NCBI RefSeq assembly: GCF_001294625.1
Contig: NZ_CP012677.1
Location: forward strand, 3,100,001 to 3,164,000
Reading direction: 5' to 3'
DNA length: 64,000 nt
Origin: Arthrobacter alpinus
GTDB lineage: Bacteria > Actinomycetota > Actinomycetes > Actinomycetales > Micrococcaceae
Made by a program: the position numbers and the translations under genes. Below the pieces are notes generated by a model, which saw only the letters and a program-made list of their open reading frames with translations, searched no databases and was not told where the DNA came from. Below are positions 27,220 through 37,464 of this stretch, piece by piece. How positions within the stretch are numbered: position 1 is the stretch's first letter; each line of letters opens with the position of its first letter.

Positions 27220-29026
27220 CACCCTGTTCGACTCACTGAGAAAACTGGCACCCCATATCAAGCCGGTGCTCCCCCGTCTCATCCTGGGCTTGTGCAGCGC
27301 CCTGGCCGCCAGTGTCGTGGCCCTGCTCATCCCGCAGGTGTACCGCGTGCTGATCAACACAGCCCTGCACCCGGGAGGTGCGAAAACCGGTGTCTGGCTC
27401 GCGGCCGCCGTCGTCCTCTTCCTTGGACTTTTGGAAGTCTCTTTCGTGTGGCTGCGCAGGCAATTTGTGATCGTGCCGGCCACCACTGTGGAAACCAAGA
27501 TGCGCACCGGCTTTTACCGGCACCTGCAGTCGCTGGCCGTCGAGTTCCATGACAGGTGGGGTTCCGGGCAGTTGCTAAGCCGTGCCATGAGCGATCTGAA
27601 CTTCATGCGGCGCTGGATGGCCTTTGGCGCCATCATGCTGGTGGTCACGACGCTGACCGTCACCATCGGAGTGAGCTTGATGTTCTCCATGAGCTGGCAG
27701 CTGGGCTTGATCTTCCTGGCCGCTGCCGCTCCCATTGTGGTCTTCGGCTTCAAGTTTCGGCGCAACTATGGCCGGGTGAGCCGCTTGAGCCAGGACCAGG
27801 CAGGTGATCTGGCCACCACCGTGGAGGAGTCGGTCCACGGCATCCGCGTGCTGAAGGCGTTCGGACGCAGCCGCGAGGCACTTGACGCGTTCTCCGTGCA
27901 GGCCCAGGAACTCCAAGCCACCGAAATTCATAAAGCCAAGTCCTTGGCGGTGTTCTCCCTCGTCGTGACCCTGCTGCCCGAACTTGCCCTGGGCTCGGGC
28001 TTGGTGGTGGGCATCCTCCTGGTTGCCAACGGCCAGATGGACGTCGGCACACTGGTGGCCTTCTTCGCCACGGCGGCAGTCGTCGCGGGCCCGGTGGAGG
28101 CCATGGGCCCGCTCATGGCCATGACCCTCGCCGCCAAGACCGCCATCGACCGGCACTTTGAGGTCATGGACGCGCAGGACACCATCAAGGACCCTGACGA
28201 CCCCAAGGAACTGGCGAACGTCCGCGGCGAGCTGGTCTTCCACAAGGTACACTTCCGTTACCCCGACTCCCTTGCCGGCACCCCTGACATGCTCGACGGC
28301 GTCGACCTCACGCTGCGGGCCGGGGAGACCATGGCGTTGGTGGGTGTCACCGGGTGCGGCAAGAGCACGCTGCTGCAACTGGTTCCGCGGCTTTTTGACG
28401 TCACCGGCGGTTCCATCACCCTCGACGGCGTAGACCTGCGCGAGCTGGCCGTGCACGATCTTCGCACGCACGTCTCCGTCGCGTTTGAGGACACCACCTT
28501 GTTCTCAAACTCGGTGCGTGAGAACGTTCTGCTGGGTGCCGCTTCGCACCCCGGCAAGAGCGATGAGGAAGTCCTGACCCAGGCGTTGGACGTGGCCCAA
28601 GCCGAGTTCGTCTACGCGCTTCCCAACGGTGTTGACACGCTCATCGGAGAGGAAGGGCTGAGCCTGTCAGGTGGCCAGCGCCAGCGCCTGGCCCTGGCGC
28701 GGGCCATCGCCGCCGGGCCCACGGTGCTGGTGCTCGATGACCCGCTCTCCGCTTTGGACGTCAACACCGAGGAGCGGGTCGAGGCCCGCCTGCGCTCCGT
28801 ACTCCAAAGCACCACCACCTTGATCGTCGCCCACAGGCCCTCAACGGTGGCGATGGCTGACCGTGTGGCGGTGCTCCAGGAGGGGCGCATCACCGCTGTC
28901 GGCACCCACACGCACCTGCTCGCCACCCATGAACATTACCGATACGTCCTGGCCAGTTTGAGCGAGGAACCCAAGGATTTGGACTCCGACGACGACCTCG
29001 ACGACGCCCAGGAAGTGATCGCATGA
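27200..29026 (+). CDS. ABC exporter half-transporter, degenerate-site subunit
   Basis: A 608-aa protein fusing six membrane helices (residues ~20-300) to an ATPase domain. Walker A is GVTGCGKST and the signature is [10 protein letters not shown]. Walker B is [11 protein letters not shown], where the catalytic glutamate is replaced by aspartate. With the next gene (4-base ATGA overlap) it should form a heterodimeric exporter of the TM287/288 or BmrCD type, exporting drugs, lipids or peptides. This subunit's Walker A/B pairs with the partner's deviant signature to make the weak ATP site. The ribosome site is poor; see the candidate leader ORF. Confidence 0.92.
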   Translation: MAQTINNTLFDSLRKLAPHIKPVLPRLILGLCSALAASVVALLIPQVYRVLINTALHPGGAKTGVWLAAAVVLFLGLLEVSFVWLRRQFVIVPATTVETKMRTGFYRHLQSLAVEFHDRWGSGQLLSRAMSDLNFMRRWMAFGAIMLVVTTLTVTIGVSLMFSMSWQLGLIFLAAAAPIVVFGFKFRRNYGRVSRLSQDQAGDLATTVEESVHGIRVLKAFGRSREALDAFSVQAQELQATEIHKAKSLAVFSLVVTLLPELALGSGLVVGILLVANGQMDVGTLVAFFATAAVVAGPVEAMGPLMAMTLAAKTAIDRHFEVMDAQDTIKDPDDPKELANVRGELVFHKVHFRYPDSLAGTPDMLDGVDLTLRAGETMALVGVTGCGKSTLLQLVPRLFDVTGGSITLDGVDLRELAVHDLRTHVSVAFEDTTLFSNSVRENVLLGAASHPGKSDEEVLTQALDVAQAEFVYALPNGVDTLIGEEGLSLSGGQRQRLALARAIAAGPTVLVLDDPLSALDVNTEERVEARLRSVLQSTTTLIVAHRPSTVAMADRVAVLQEGRITAVGTHTHLLATHEHYRYVLASLSEEPKDLDSDDDLDDAQEVIA

Positions 29027-30876
29027 GCCAGGCCATCCCTCACCACGCACGGCCGCAAGGGACCGCGAATGAGGACAGTGTGGACCTCAGCCGTGCCGAC
29101 AGCAAGGCGGTGCGGCAACGCTCGGTGCGGTTGCTGGGCTCACTGCTGGGCCCCGTCAAGGCCCGGTTCATTTGGACCGTCACCCTAGTCCTGCTCTCCC
29201 AGGCCGCCCGTGTGTCGGGTCCGCTGTTGATCGCCTTCGGCATCGACAACGCGCTCCCGGCCCTGAGCGCCTCACCGGCCAGCCCGGCCCTGCTGGTGCT
29301 GACTGGCGGCGGCTACGTTGTGGCCGCATTGGCAGCGTCCACGCTGACCGCCGCATACCTGACGGCCACGGCCCGCCTCAGCCAGGCCATGTTGCTGGAC
29401 CTGCGCCTGCGCGTCTTCCGTCACACCCAGCACCTCAGCCTGGAATTCCACGAAAAATACACCTCCGGGCGGATCATCTCCCGGCAGACCTCCGATCTTG
29501 AAGCTCTGCGGGAACTGCTCGATTCAGGCATCTCCTCACTGGCCTCCGGCATCATCTTCATGCTCTTCACCGCCATCACCATCTTCTCCCTCGACTGGGT
29601 TACCGGTTTGATCGTTCTGGCGGCCGGGGCGCCCATGTTCTTCCTGGCTCGCTGGTACCAAAAGCGCTCCCAAATGGCGTACCGGTCCTCCCGTGTGGTG
29701 TCGGCGTCGCTGATTGTGCACTTTATCGAGACCATGACCGGCATCCGTGCGGTCAAAGCCTTCCGCCGGGAGGCCGACAACGCCGCCAGGTATGACGAGC
29801 TGGCGGAGGACTACCGCAAAGTCACCGTCCGTTCCATCAACCTCAACGGCGTCTTCCAGCCCGGGCTGGTGCTGATCGGCAATGTGACCGTGGCCGTGGT
29901 GTTGCTGGCCGGCGGTTTCCGTGTAGTGGACGGCGGCCTGGCCGTGGGTGCCCTGCTGGCCCTGTTGCTGGCCACCAAGCGCTTCTTCCAACCCGTGGAC
30001 CAGATGGCCATGTTTTACAACTCCTTCCAGTCGGCACAGGCGGCCCTGGAGAAGGTGTCCGGCCTGCTAGAGGAGGTGCCCACCGTCCGGCCGCCCAAGC
30101 ACCCGGTGGCGTTGCCCCACCCGCAGGGGCACATTGTATTCAAGGACGTGGAATTTGGTTATGGTGACGGCCCGCTGATCCTGCCCCGGCTGGATCTGGA
30201 CATTCCGGCGGGACAGCGGATCGCCGTCGTCGGACAAACAGGTGCGGGCAAGTCAACGCTGGCCAAGCTCATTGCCCGTTTCTACGATGTGAGCGCCGGG
30301 TCCCTGACGCTTGACGGCGTCGCATTACGTCAGCTCTCAACCGCGGACTTGCGCAGGGCGATCGTCATGGTCACCCAGGAGGCGTTCCTGTTCAGTGGCA
30401 CCGTGGCGGAGAACATCGCCCTGGGGAACCCGCAGGCCAGCCGTGCGCAAATCGAGTCAGCAGCCAAAGAGGTGGGTGCTGACGAGTTCATCCGGGCCCT
30501 GCCCGACGGCTACGACACCGATGTGAACAAGCGTGGCGGCCGCGTCTCTGCCGGGCAACGGCAGCTGGTCTCCTTTGCCAGGGCCTTCCTTGCCAACCCC
30601 GCCGTGCTGATCCTGGACGAGGCCACCTCTTCTTTGGACATCCCCTCCGAGCGCATGGTGCAGGCAGGCTTGCACAAGCTCCTGGGCGCGGACGGCGACT
30701 CGCCCGGGCGCACGGCCCTGATCATTGCGCACAGGCTCTCCACCGTGGCCATCGCGGACCGGGTCCTGGTGGTTCACGACGGAAAAATTGTGGAGGACGG
30801 ATCCCCTGCCGAGCTGATCGCCGCGGGCGGGCGCTTCGCAGCCCTGCACGGGGCGTGGCGTGACTCGTTGGTGTAA
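29023..30876 (+). CDS. ABC exporter half-transporter, catalytic-site subunit
   Basis: A 617-aa half-exporter with six N-terminal membrane helices and an ATPase domain. Walker A is GQTGAGKST and Walker B is [12 protein letters not shown] with the catalytic glutamate intact. The signature deviates to VSAGQRQ, with Ala in place of the first Gly. Combined with the canonical LSGGQ of the preceding subunit, its own Walker motifs build the active ATP site. The reciprocal degeneracy confirms that the two genes evolved as a heterodimer. The ATG overlaps the upstream stop (29023-29026). The substrate is unknown. Confidence 0.93.
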   Translation: MSQAIPHHARPQGTANEDSVDLSRADSKAVRQRSVRLLGSLLGPVKARFIWTVTLVLLSQAARVSGPLLIAFGIDNALPALSASPASPALLVLTGGGYVVAALAASTLTAAYLTATARLSQAMLLDLRLRVFRHTQHLSLEFHEKYTSGRIISRQTSDLEALRELLDSGISSLASGIIFMLFTAITIFSLDWVTGLIVLAAGAPMFFLARWYQKRSQMAYRSSRVVSASLIVHFIETMTGIRAVKAFRREADNAARYDELAEDYRKVTVRSINLNGVFQPGLVLIGNVTVAVVLLAGGFRVVDGGLAVGALLALLLATKRFFQPVDQMAMFYNSFQSAQAALEKVSGLLEEVPTVRPPKHPVALPHPQGHIVFKDVEFGYGDGPLILPRLDLDIPAGQRIAVVGQTGAGKSTLAKLIARFYDVSAGSLTLDGVALRQLSTADLRRAIVMVTQEAFLFSGTVAENIALGNPQASRAQIESAAKEVGADEFIRALPDGYDTDVNKRGGRVSAGQRQLVSFARAFLANPAVLILDEATSSLDIPSERMVQAGLHKLLGADGDSPGRTALIIAHRLSTVAIADRVLVVHDGKIVEDGSPAELIAAGGRFAALHGAWRDSLV

Positions 30877-30976
30877 CAGGCACCCTACCCTGCACGATTT
30901 CGCGTAACAGGCCTCCGTCCGCTATTCTTGAGAGGTTGCTTTTGCGGACCTTCACGGGTCGCTGCGGGCGACGGAT

Positions 30977-31055
<79 letters not shown>

Positions 31056-31057
31056 TC

Positions 31058-31091
31058 ATGAAAGGCAGTGCCCACGGGCGCTGCCTTTCAT
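31058..31091 (+). terminator. tRNA-Pro terminator hairpin
   Basis: Immediately after CCA, ATGAAAGGCAGTGCCC pairs with GGGCGCTGCCTTTCAT across a tiny loop, giving a stem of about 15 bp with one G-T pair. The T-run is weak (TTTCATTCG). Its position fits termination of the monocistronic tRNA. Confidence 0.85.
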
Positions 31092-31093
31092 TC

Positions 31094-31122
31094 GTTTCGG
31101 TGGTTGAGCCTGCCGAAACCGG
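31094..31122. repeat. REP-like palindromic repeat, copy 1
   Basis: GTTTCGG (31094-31100) and CCGAAAC (31113-31119) flank GTTGAGCC to make a small hairpin. The segment 31098-31120 matches 21 of 23 bases at 35791-35813 inside purC. This intergenic copy lies between the tRNA terminator and the PhnA-like gene. The sequence resembles dispersed GGTTGAGCxTGCCGAAACC elements known in actinobacterial genomes. Confidence 0.75.
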
Positions 31123-31159
31123 GCGGATGCCGCACCCGCCCACCGGATAGAATGGGCAA

Positions 31160-31516
31160 ATGAGCGACACACTTCCTCCCTGCCCTGTCTGCGCCAGCGA
31201 ATACAGCTACGAGATGGGTGATCTTTTGGTCTGTCCCGAGTGCGCCCACGAATGGTCACCAAACGATTCCGATAACGGTGAAGACGTCGAGACTGAAACC
31301 GTGGTGAAGGACGCCGTGGGCAACATCCTAGCCACTGGCGACACTGTCAGCATCGTCAAGACCATGAAGGTCAAGGGCAGCCCCCAGGATTTGAAGATTG
31401 GTACCAAGGTCCGCAACATCCGCTTGATCACCCCCGTCAATGGGCACGACATCGACGCCAAGGTGGATGGTTTTGGGCCCATGAAACTCAAATCCAGTGT
31501 CGTGAAAAAGATCTAG
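31160..31516 (+). CDS. PhnA/YjdM-like zinc-ribbon protein
   Basis: A 118-aa protein with an N-terminal zinc ribbon, CPVC (residues 8-11) and CPEC (26-29). A C-terminal SH3-like domain follows ([14 protein letters not shown], then VRNIRLI and LKSSVVKKI). This is the PhnA/YjdM family, once linked to phosphonate use but found widely without phosphonate genes, as here. The function is unclear. TAGAAT lies 6 bases before the ATG with no ribosome site. The gene is compact and intact at the family's usual length. Confidence 0.92.
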   Translation: MSDTLPPCPVCASEYSYEMGDLLVCPECAHEWSPNDSDNGEDVETETVVKDAVGNILATGDTVSIVKTMKVKGSPQDLKIGTKVRNIRLITPVNGHDIDAKVDGFGPMKLKSSVVKKI

Positions 31517-31561
31517 TCTGCACACCCTCATCATTCCCGCCACCACACACAGGACCGATTC

Positions 31562-33559
31562 GTGACTTCATGGCTTGAGGCCTTGCCTGCGTTCCTGCTG
31601 GCGCTGCTGATACTGGGAGGACCAGGCGCCGCTGTCATGGTGGCGCTGCGAATCCGGGGCCTCACCGCCTTGTGCCTGGCCCCCGCCATCTCGGTGTCGA
31701 TAGTTGTCGTCTGCGCCGTCGTGGCACCCCTGATTTACCTGCGATGGGACTGGCCGGTGGTGGTTTTGGGTACCGCCATCGTCACGGCCGGCGCCTACCT
31801 TGCCCGCCGTTTCATCCCGGCTTTGCGCGCCGCTTCCGCGCCGGCCGCCGGTGAAACCTTGCAGGGCCAAGGCGTTGTGGTCGCCGCCGTCGTGGGGGCG
31901 CTTCTCGCCCTGTCAATGACGGCGACTGTCCTGACGCTCTCCGCTGTCAACCCCGAACAATTCACGCAAGGCTACGATTCCGTTTTCCACCTGAACGCCA
32001 CCGCCTATGCGGTCCAGACAGGGAACGCGTCCTCGTTCAACATTTCCGAGTTCATCCTTCCCACCACCAAAAACGTGTTTTACCCTGGCGCCTGGCACGG
32101 GCTGGCAAGTTTACTGGTGGTGCTGACTGGGATCAGCGTTCCGGCGGCCACCAACATCATGTGGTTGGCGGTGGCCGGGGTGGTGTGGCCACTGGGCATC
32201 GTGTTCTTGACCCGGGTGCTGGTGGGCGAAAACCGGACAGTCCTGGTGTCGGCCGGCGCCCTCGCGGCAGCGTTCCCGGCGTTCCCCTACCTGCTGCTGC
32301 AGTACGGTTCCGCCTACCCCAACACCCTGTCCAACGCTCTGGTTCCTGTGGGAATCGCACTGGTGCTGCTGATCATTCGCCCTGCCATGCACACCGCCAT
32401 GGCGCCCGCCATGGCGCTGACCCTGGTGGTGCTGTACTTGCCCGGTGCCGTGACGGCTCAGCCCAATGGCATCTTCAGTATCATGCTGGTCCTCACCCCG
32501 TTGCTGGGATTTTTGATCTTCGCGTGGTTGCGCACAGGGTTTCGGGATGGGCGGCGTCGCGGTTGGAAACGCATAGGAATCCTGATCCTGGCCGTGGCTC
32601 TCTGCGTGGGTCTGATGTTCCCGCTGCCGCAAATCCGCAGCCTGTTCAATTACACGAGCCCGGCGTTCTTGTTCTTCCCGCTGGCCCTGCTCCGTAACTT
32701 CACGCAGGCCCCCAGCCCGGTGTGGTTTCCGGCCATTGCCCTGACATTGCTGGTGCTGGTGGGAGTGTGGGCCGCCGTAAAAGTCCACAAACTGCGTTGG
32801 CTGCTGGGCTCGCTGATCCTTGTCAGCTTCACCTACCCGATGAGCGCCGGCACCAACTTCAAACTGGCCAATTGGGCTATGGCGCCCTGGTGGGATAATC
32901 CAGAACGTATAGCAGCCTTGATGCCCTTGGTAGCAGTCCCGCTGGCCGCTGTTGGCATGAGCTGGTGCGTGGACAGACTCGTAGCCACATTCCCGCGCGG
33001 CCTTTCCTTCATCACCCACCCTGGGGGCAGGACGACGGCGGTGGCTGCTCTCGTCGTCGTCCTCGCCTTCTCCAACTCCGGTCTTTGGCAGATGAAAACC
33101 GCCTTGGCCGGTGTATACCGTGTGCCGGAGGAGCCCAATGGCGCGGCCCAGATCGATGCCCACGAGCTGGCCCTCATCCACCGCCTGGACGAATACACCA
33201 CCGCCGATGACGTGATCGCGAACAACCCGTACAACGGATCGGCCCTGGCCATGGCGCTTGCGGGGCGGCACATGCTGTTCCCGTACAGCTCCCAAGGCGA
33301 TCTCACCTCGGATCAATTCACCTTGCGGTTTTGGCTCAACCGGGTAGGCAGTGACGAGGAAGTGTGCGCGGCTGCCAAACGGCTGGGCGTCACCTACCTG
33401 CTCGATTTTGGCACCGACTACATTCAGGCGTTCAAGGACCCCATGTCCTTGTACCCGGGAGTGACCCTTGCCGGCGGCGCCCCCGGCTTCACATTGGTGG
33501 CCCAGGACGGTCACGCCGCCCTGTACGAGCTCACCTTGTGCGCGGGCGCCCACCGCTAA
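31562..33559 (+). CDS. Large polytopic membrane protein, DUF6541 family
   Basis: A 665-aa protein with about 13 predicted membrane helices in the first ~530 residues and a soluble C-terminal domain. Actinobacterial DUF6541 proteins look like GT-C type glycosyltransferases. An acidic QGYDSVFHLNA segment between the early helices could be the catalytic loop, but the activity is inferred. The start is a GTG at 31562 with AGGACC upstream. The C-terminal domain begins around HELALIHRLDEYT and contains two cysteines. It follows the PhnA-like gene by 45 bases, probably without functional linkage. Confidence 0.8.
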   Translation: MTSWLEALPAFLLALLILGGPGAAVMVALRIRGLTALCLAPAISVSIVVVCAVVAPLIYLRWDWPVVVLGTAIVTAGAYLARRFIPALRAASAPAAGETLQGQGVVVAAVVGALLALSMTATVLTLSAVNPEQFTQGYDSVFHLNATAYAVQTGNASSFNISEFILPTTKNVFYPGAWHGLASLLVVLTGISVPAATNIMWLAVAGVVWPLGIVFLTRVLVGENRTVLVSAGALAAAFPAFPYLLLQYGSAYPNTLSNALVPVGIALVLLIIRPAMHTAMAPAMALTLVVLYLPGAVTAQPNGIFSIMLVLTPLLGFLIFAWLRTGFRDGRRRGWKRIGILILAVALCVGLMFPLPQIRSLFNYTSPAFLFFPLALLRNFTQAPSPVWFPAIALTLLVLVGVWAAVKVHKLRWLLGSLILVSFTYPMSAGTNFKLANWAMAPWWDNPERIAALMPLVAVPLAAVGMSWCVDRLVATFPRGLSFITHPGGRTTAVAALVVVLAFSNSGLWQMKTALAGVYRVPEEPNGAAQIDAHELALIHRLDEYTTADDVIANNPYNGSALAMALAGRHMLFPYSSQGDLTSDQFTLRFWLNRVGSDEEVCAAAKRLGVTYLLDFGTDYIQAFKDPMSLYPGVTLAGGAPGFTLVAQDGHAALYELTLCAGAHR

Positions 33560-33701
33560 TGCTCCTCGCGGCGACACCGAAAAAGTCTGTCCCGTCCAGA
33601 CGGACCGACTTTGGCAAATCTTCGTGAAATCATCCGCCGCCCGGCGGCCCAACGCCTAGAGTGGAACCAACGGTCTAAAGGTCTGTGAGAGGAACTCCAA
33701 C

Positions 33702-34967
33702 GTGGGCAGTGGTTTTGGCGATCGACTTAAGCAGGAACGCCTGCTGCGAACCCTGACGCAGGCAGAACTTGGCGGCGCCCTGTATTCAGCTAACTACATT
33801 TCACTGCTGGAATCCGGCCACCGGGAACCCACGGACGAGATCATCAAGGCACTCGCGGAACAACTTCAGCTCTCAACCCACACCCTGCAAACCTGGGTTC
33901 ACAGCGCTTCACCGGAGGAAAGCGAGTACCTAGTCGCTTCCCTGAACGCCTGGCAGTGCTGGGACACTCGGGATTTCCCGGGCGCCGCACACAATGCGCA
34001 AACGGCAGCCGAAAAGGCATGCTCCAACAAGGACGCGGCCATGTGGTGGAACATGACGTACCTACGGGCCACGTCGCTTTTGCGCAACAGCGACTTCACC
34101 GAGTCCGTGGATGTTCTCAAGGGACTGCTCGATCACCCATTGACTACCGGAAGCCATTCCCTCTCATTGCGCACGCGCCAGATCCTGGCGGCGGCCTTGC
34201 TGGGCCTGGGACGTCTGAACGATGCGGCGGAGCAGGCGGAGCTTGCCGTCAAGACCGGCGCCGGCACCAGCGATGAGGAGTATTCGGCGTACCTGCTGGC
34301 GCTACAGACACTCATCGGGGTGCTGGCTGAATCCGGCCGCCTCGAGAAAGCCTGGTCGCACTGCCTGACCTTGAACGACGCCCTCACAGAGGCCACCCCC
34401 GCCCAGACGGCCGGGGAGATGCACTGGGTCATCGGAAACGTCGCCTTCCTACAAAACGACGTCGCTGAGGGGCTCAAACACCACTCGATGGCCAGCAAGC
34501 TACTCTCCCCCACCCAGGACCTGGCACGGTGGGCCCAGTTCAACAAAGCCACCGCATGGGTTCGATTGGCCGCCGGGGTGCTGGAAGCTGAAACGCTTGA
34601 AGCCATCGAACGCAGCGAGCTGGCACATTCAGTTGTGGGAGCCACCTCCACCGAAACCCTTGAGCTGTCGCTGCTGCGGGCCCGGTGGCTTTACCTGAAC
34701 AACGACTTGACCAAAGCCCTTGCCCTGCTCACAACCATCAACTCCCAAAAAGCGCAGCTGGGCAGCCACATAGCCGGGGACACGGCGTTACTGCTGGGAC
34801 AGGTGCTCAAAGACCTGGACCGCACCGACGACGCCTTCGAAGCGTTCGCAGACGCGAAAAATCTCTTCACAACGGCAGGCGCCGGTGACAGGAGATCCCA
34901 GGCAAGCGAGAACATCGAGAAGCTAAAATCCTCTCAGAATCCCGCGGGGACAACGCAGGTTAGCTAG
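33702..34967 (+). CDS. XRE-family regulator with TPR-like sensor domain
   Basis: A 421-aa protein. Residues ~5-60 form a helix-turn-helix (LKQERLLRTLTQAELGGAL, then SANYISLLESGHREP). The remaining ~360 residues are repeated helical pairs of the TPR type (ALLGLGRLNDAAEQAELAV and similar). This layout resembles quorum or metabolic sensor regulators such as PlcR/Rgg and the mycobacterial RamB/TetR-like TPR regulators. The ligand is unknown. The GTG start follows GAGAGGAAC. The gene ends at a CTAG shared with purC, so transcription probably runs into the opposite strand. Confidence 0.85.
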   Translation: MGSGFGDRLKQERLLRTLTQAELGGALYSANYISLLESGHREPTDEIIKALAEQLQLSTHTLQTWVHSASPEESEYLVASLNAWQCWDTRDFPGAAHNAQTAAEKACSNKDAAMWWNMTYLRATSLLRNSDFTESVDVLKGLLDHPLTTGSHSLSLRTRQILAAALLGLGRLNDAAEQAELAVKTGAGTSDEEYSAYLLALQTLIGVLAESGRLEKAWSHCLTLNDALTEATPAQTAGEMHWVIGNVAFLQNDVAEGLKHHSMASKLLSPTQDLARWAQFNKATAWVRLAAGVLEAETLEAIERSELAHSVVGATSTETLELSLLRARWLYLNNDLTKALALLTTINSQKAQLGSHIAGDTALLLGQVLKDLDRTDDAFEAFADAKNLFTTAGAGDRRSQASENIEKLKSSQNPAGTTQVS

Positions 34968-35920
34968 CTGAAAGTGGCCCCGGTGAGCCGTTCGTAGGCC
35001 TGAACATAGCGGGCGCGGGTCCGGGCAATGACCTCCGCGGGCAGGGCCGGCGGCGCCATGTGCGAGTTCTTGTCCCAGCCGGATTCTTCCCCGGCCAGCC
35101 AGTCGCGCACGTACTGCTTGTCAAAGCTGGGCTGTGCAGCGCCCGGGGCCCAGAGTTCGGCGTCCCAAAACCGGGACGAGTCCGGTGTCAGAACCTCATC
35201 GCCCAAGGTGACAATGCCGGTGGCAGGGTCTGTACCGAACTCGACCTTGGTGTCAGCCAAGATGATGCCGCGCCCCCGCGCGATTTCCTCAGCCCGGGTG
35301 TAAATTTCCAAGGACAGCTCGCGCAGCTTCCCGGCGCTTTCAGCTCCCACGGTTTCAACCATGGCCTGATAGCTGATGTTTTCATCGTGCTCGCCCACCT
35401 CAGCCTTGGCGGAGGGGGTGAAGATGGCCGCCTCCAACCGTGACCCATCCACCAGCCCCGCAGGCAGTGGCAGACTGCACACGGTCTGGGACTGGCGGTA
35501 TTCGATAAGTCCGGAACCGGTCAGGTAGCCACGGACGATGCACTCAATTGGAAACATCTGAAGCTTCTTGCACACCATCGCCCTGCCGGCGACGGCCTCC
35601 GGCACACCGTCGGCCACGGTGGTGGCCACCACATGGTTGGGCACGTTGAGTTGCTTGAACCACCACAGGCTCAACTGTGTCAGGATGCGGCCCTTATCGG
35701 GGATCTCGCTGGCCAGGATGTGGTCAAAGGCGCTGATCCGATCGCTCGCCACCACCAGCACCACGTCGCCCCGGCCCGCGAACGGGGTCCCGGCGGTTGA
35801 GCTTGCCGAAACCTCGGTCTCGGAAGGCTCGCCCACCGGGACGTAGAGGTCGCGGACTTTGCCGGAATAGATGTGCTCCCACCCGTGCAGGATGGGGGCT
35901 GTGTTTGCTGCGGAAGTCAT
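34964..35920 (-). CDS. purC: Phosphoribosylaminoimidazole-succinocarboxamide synthase
   Basis: A 318-aa enzyme of purine synthesis that joins CAIR and aspartate with ATP to form SAICAR. Family motifs are YSGKVRDLY, VVASDRISAFDHIL, ECIVRGYLTGSG, KAEVGEHDENIS and LADTKVEFGTD. Between LYVP and DVVLVVASDR there is an extra ~20-residue Ser/Thr/Ala-rich stretch. The DNA there carries a copy of the REP-like element, which I read as an in-frame insertion. The ATG has AAGGAAC upstream. The gene follows purD by 9 bases, so the two form an operon. It shares a CTAG stop with the XRE regulator gene. Confidence 0.96.
   Translation of the reverse strand: MTSAANTAPILHGWEHIYSGKVRDLYVPVGEPSETEVSASSTAGTPFAGRGDVVLVVASDRISAFDHILASEIPDKGRILTQLSLWWFKQLNVPNHVVATTVADGVPEAVAGRAMVCKKLQMFPIECIVRGYLTGSGLIEYRQSQTVCSLPLPAGLVDGSRLEAAIFTPSAKAEVGEHDENISYQAMVETVGAESAGKLRELSLEIYTRAEEIARGRGIILADTKVEFGTDPATGIVTLGDEVLTPDSSRFWDAELWAPGAAQPSFDKQYVRDWLAGEESGWDKNSHMAPPALPAEVIARTRARYVQAYERLTGATFS
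35791..35817. repeat. REP-like palindromic repeat, copy 2, inside purC
   Basis: This copy matches the intergenic copy at 31098-31120 in 21 of 23 bases (CGGCGGTTGAGCTTGCCGAA and the following ACC). It is read in frame on the minus strand as roughly residues 35-43 of PurC, inside the surface-loop insertion. Confidence 0.75.
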
Positions 35921-35929
35921 GTAAGTTCC

Positions 35930-37222
35930 TTATGCCTGGGCTGCGAAGCCGGCCACGGTAATTTCGCCTCGGGCGGCCTTGGCCGCAATGTCTGTGCGGT
36001 ACTGGCCACCTTCCAAGGAGATTTGCTCAATGCCCTCGTAAGCCTTCTCACGGGCGTCTTCCAAATCTGCGCCGAGGCCCACCACGGCTAGAACCCGGCC
36101 GCCGGCACTGACCGTATTGCCGTCGTCGTCGGTGGCGGTGCCTGCATGCAGGACATGCACACCATCGATGCGATTGGCCTTCTTCAGCCCGCGAATCTTG
36201 TCCCCTGTACGCGGCGTTTCGGGGTAGTTTTCGCTGGCAAGGACAACGGCGACGGCGGTCTCAGGCGCCCAGCGCAGCTCCTCGATCTCATCCAGGTGAC
36301 CCTTGGCCGCCGCCATCAGGACACCGCCAAGGGGCGTCTTCAGACGGGCAAGGACGGCCTGGGTTTCCGGGTCACCGAAGCGGGCGTTGAACTCGATGAC
36401 ACGGGTGCCACGGCTGGTCAGGGCCAGTCCACAGTAGAGGACGCCGGTGAAGGGGGTGCCGCGGCGGGCCATCTCGTCAATGGTGGGCTGGGCTACCCGG
36501 TCTATGACGTCCTGGACCAGGTTGGGGGGCGTCCATTCCAGCGGCGAATAGGCGCCCATGCCGCCGGTGTTGGGGCCTTCGTCGCCGTCAAAGATGCGTT
36601 TGAAGTCCTGGGCGGGGGCGAGCGGGAGGACTGTGCGGCCGTCGGCCAGAACAAAGAGCGAAACTTCGGGGCCGTCGAGGAACTCTTCGATGACAACGGT
36701 GCCACCCACGTCGAAGCAGGACTGGGCGTGTGCCAGGGCTTCGTCGCGGTCATCGGTAACAACCACGCCCTTGCCTGCAGCCAGACCGTCGTCCTTGACA
36801 ACGTAAGGGGCGCCAAAGGTGTCCAAGGCATCCGCTGCCTCGTCAGTGTTGGTGGCAACCCTGGCCATGGCGGTGGGAACCTGCGCCTCGGCCATGACGG
36901 TCTTGGCAAAGGCCTTGGATGCTTCTAGCTGGGCTGCTTCTTTGCTGGGTCCAAAGACAGGAATGTCGGCAGCCTGCAGGGCGTCAGCCACGCCTGCAGC
37001 CAGCGGAGCCTCGGGGCCCACCACTACCAAATCCGACTCGAGCTTCAGCGCCAGCGCCGTCACGGCGGCCGGATCGCTGGCGTCAATGCTGTGCGTTGGC
37101 ACAATTTGAGCGATTCCTGCGTTGCCGGGTGCCGCATGGACCTCGGTAACGTTGGGGTCGCGTAGTAACGAGCGGACAATGGCGTGTTCGCGGCCGCCGG
37201 GGCCAATCACTAAAACCTTCAC
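35930..37222 (-). CDS. purD: Phosphoribosylamine-glycine ligase
   Basis: A 430-aa ATP-grasp enzyme that makes GAR from phosphoribosylamine, glycine and ATP, the second step of purine synthesis. It starts with KVLVIGPGGREHAI, has the ATP-grasp region PNTGGMGAYSP, and ends the core with EFNARFGDPETQ. The length is typical. The start is a GTG at 37222, with TACCCT 6 bases upstream and no ribosome site, so it is probably leaderless. It is the first gene of purDC and lies about 5 kb from purF-purM, which are on the other strand. Confidence 0.96.
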   Translation of the reverse strand: MKVLVIGPGGREHAIVRSLLRDPNVTEVHAAPGNAGIAQIVPTHSIDASDPAAVTALALKLESDLVVVGPEAPLAAGVADALQAADIPVFGPSKEAAQLEASKAFAKTVMAEAQVPTAMARVATNTDEAADALDTFGAPYVVKDDGLAAGKGVVVTDDRDEALAHAQSCFDVGGTVVIEEFLDGPEVSLFVLADGRTVLPLAPAQDFKRIFDGDEGPNTGGMGAYSPLEWTPPNLVQDVIDRVAQPTIDEMARRGTPFTGVLYCGLALTSRGTRVIEFNARFGDPETQAVLARLKTPLGGVLMAAAKGHLDEIEELRWAPETAVAVVLASENYPETPRTGDKIRGLKKANRIDGVHVLHAGTATDDDGNTVSAGGRVLAVVGLGADLEDAREKAYEGIEQISLEGGQYRTDIAAKAARGEITVAGFAAQA

Positions 37223-37464
37223 GGTTCAAGGGTACTTGGCTTCAGGGCCAGTGCTGTAAAGTGACGTTTCTCTGGCCGATTATTGCCCAGGCACCACCAC
37301 CTGCCCCTGGAAGTAATGTGGCGTCACTCACCAAAAAACCTTGCACCGCCTGACCCTGCTTGGTAGCTTTTGATGAAGTTGCCTAACTCGTTACTTGCAG
37401 CAGGGCGGACCCTTGGCGCACGGCATTCGCGACCAGCACTTTTCATCTTTTCAGGGGGATACAG

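Noticed and set aside
27575..28471. A 298-codon frame on the minus strand
   Set aside because: It is antisense to the first ABC exporter gene and has a composition unlike real proteins.
31094..31122. Second terminator for tRNA-Pro
   Set aside because: A closer and stronger hairpin (31058-31091) already fits, and this sequence recurs inside purC, so a repeat element explains it better.
32111..33652. A 513-codon frame on the minus strand
   Set aside because: It is antisense to the DUF6541 membrane protein and consists of low-complexity His/Gln/Arg-rich sequence typical of a shadow frame.
37260..37328. AGTGACG/CGTCACT inverted pair upstream of the protease
   Set aside because: The 7-base arms are about 55 bases apart; such pairs are frequent by chance and no regulator is suggested.
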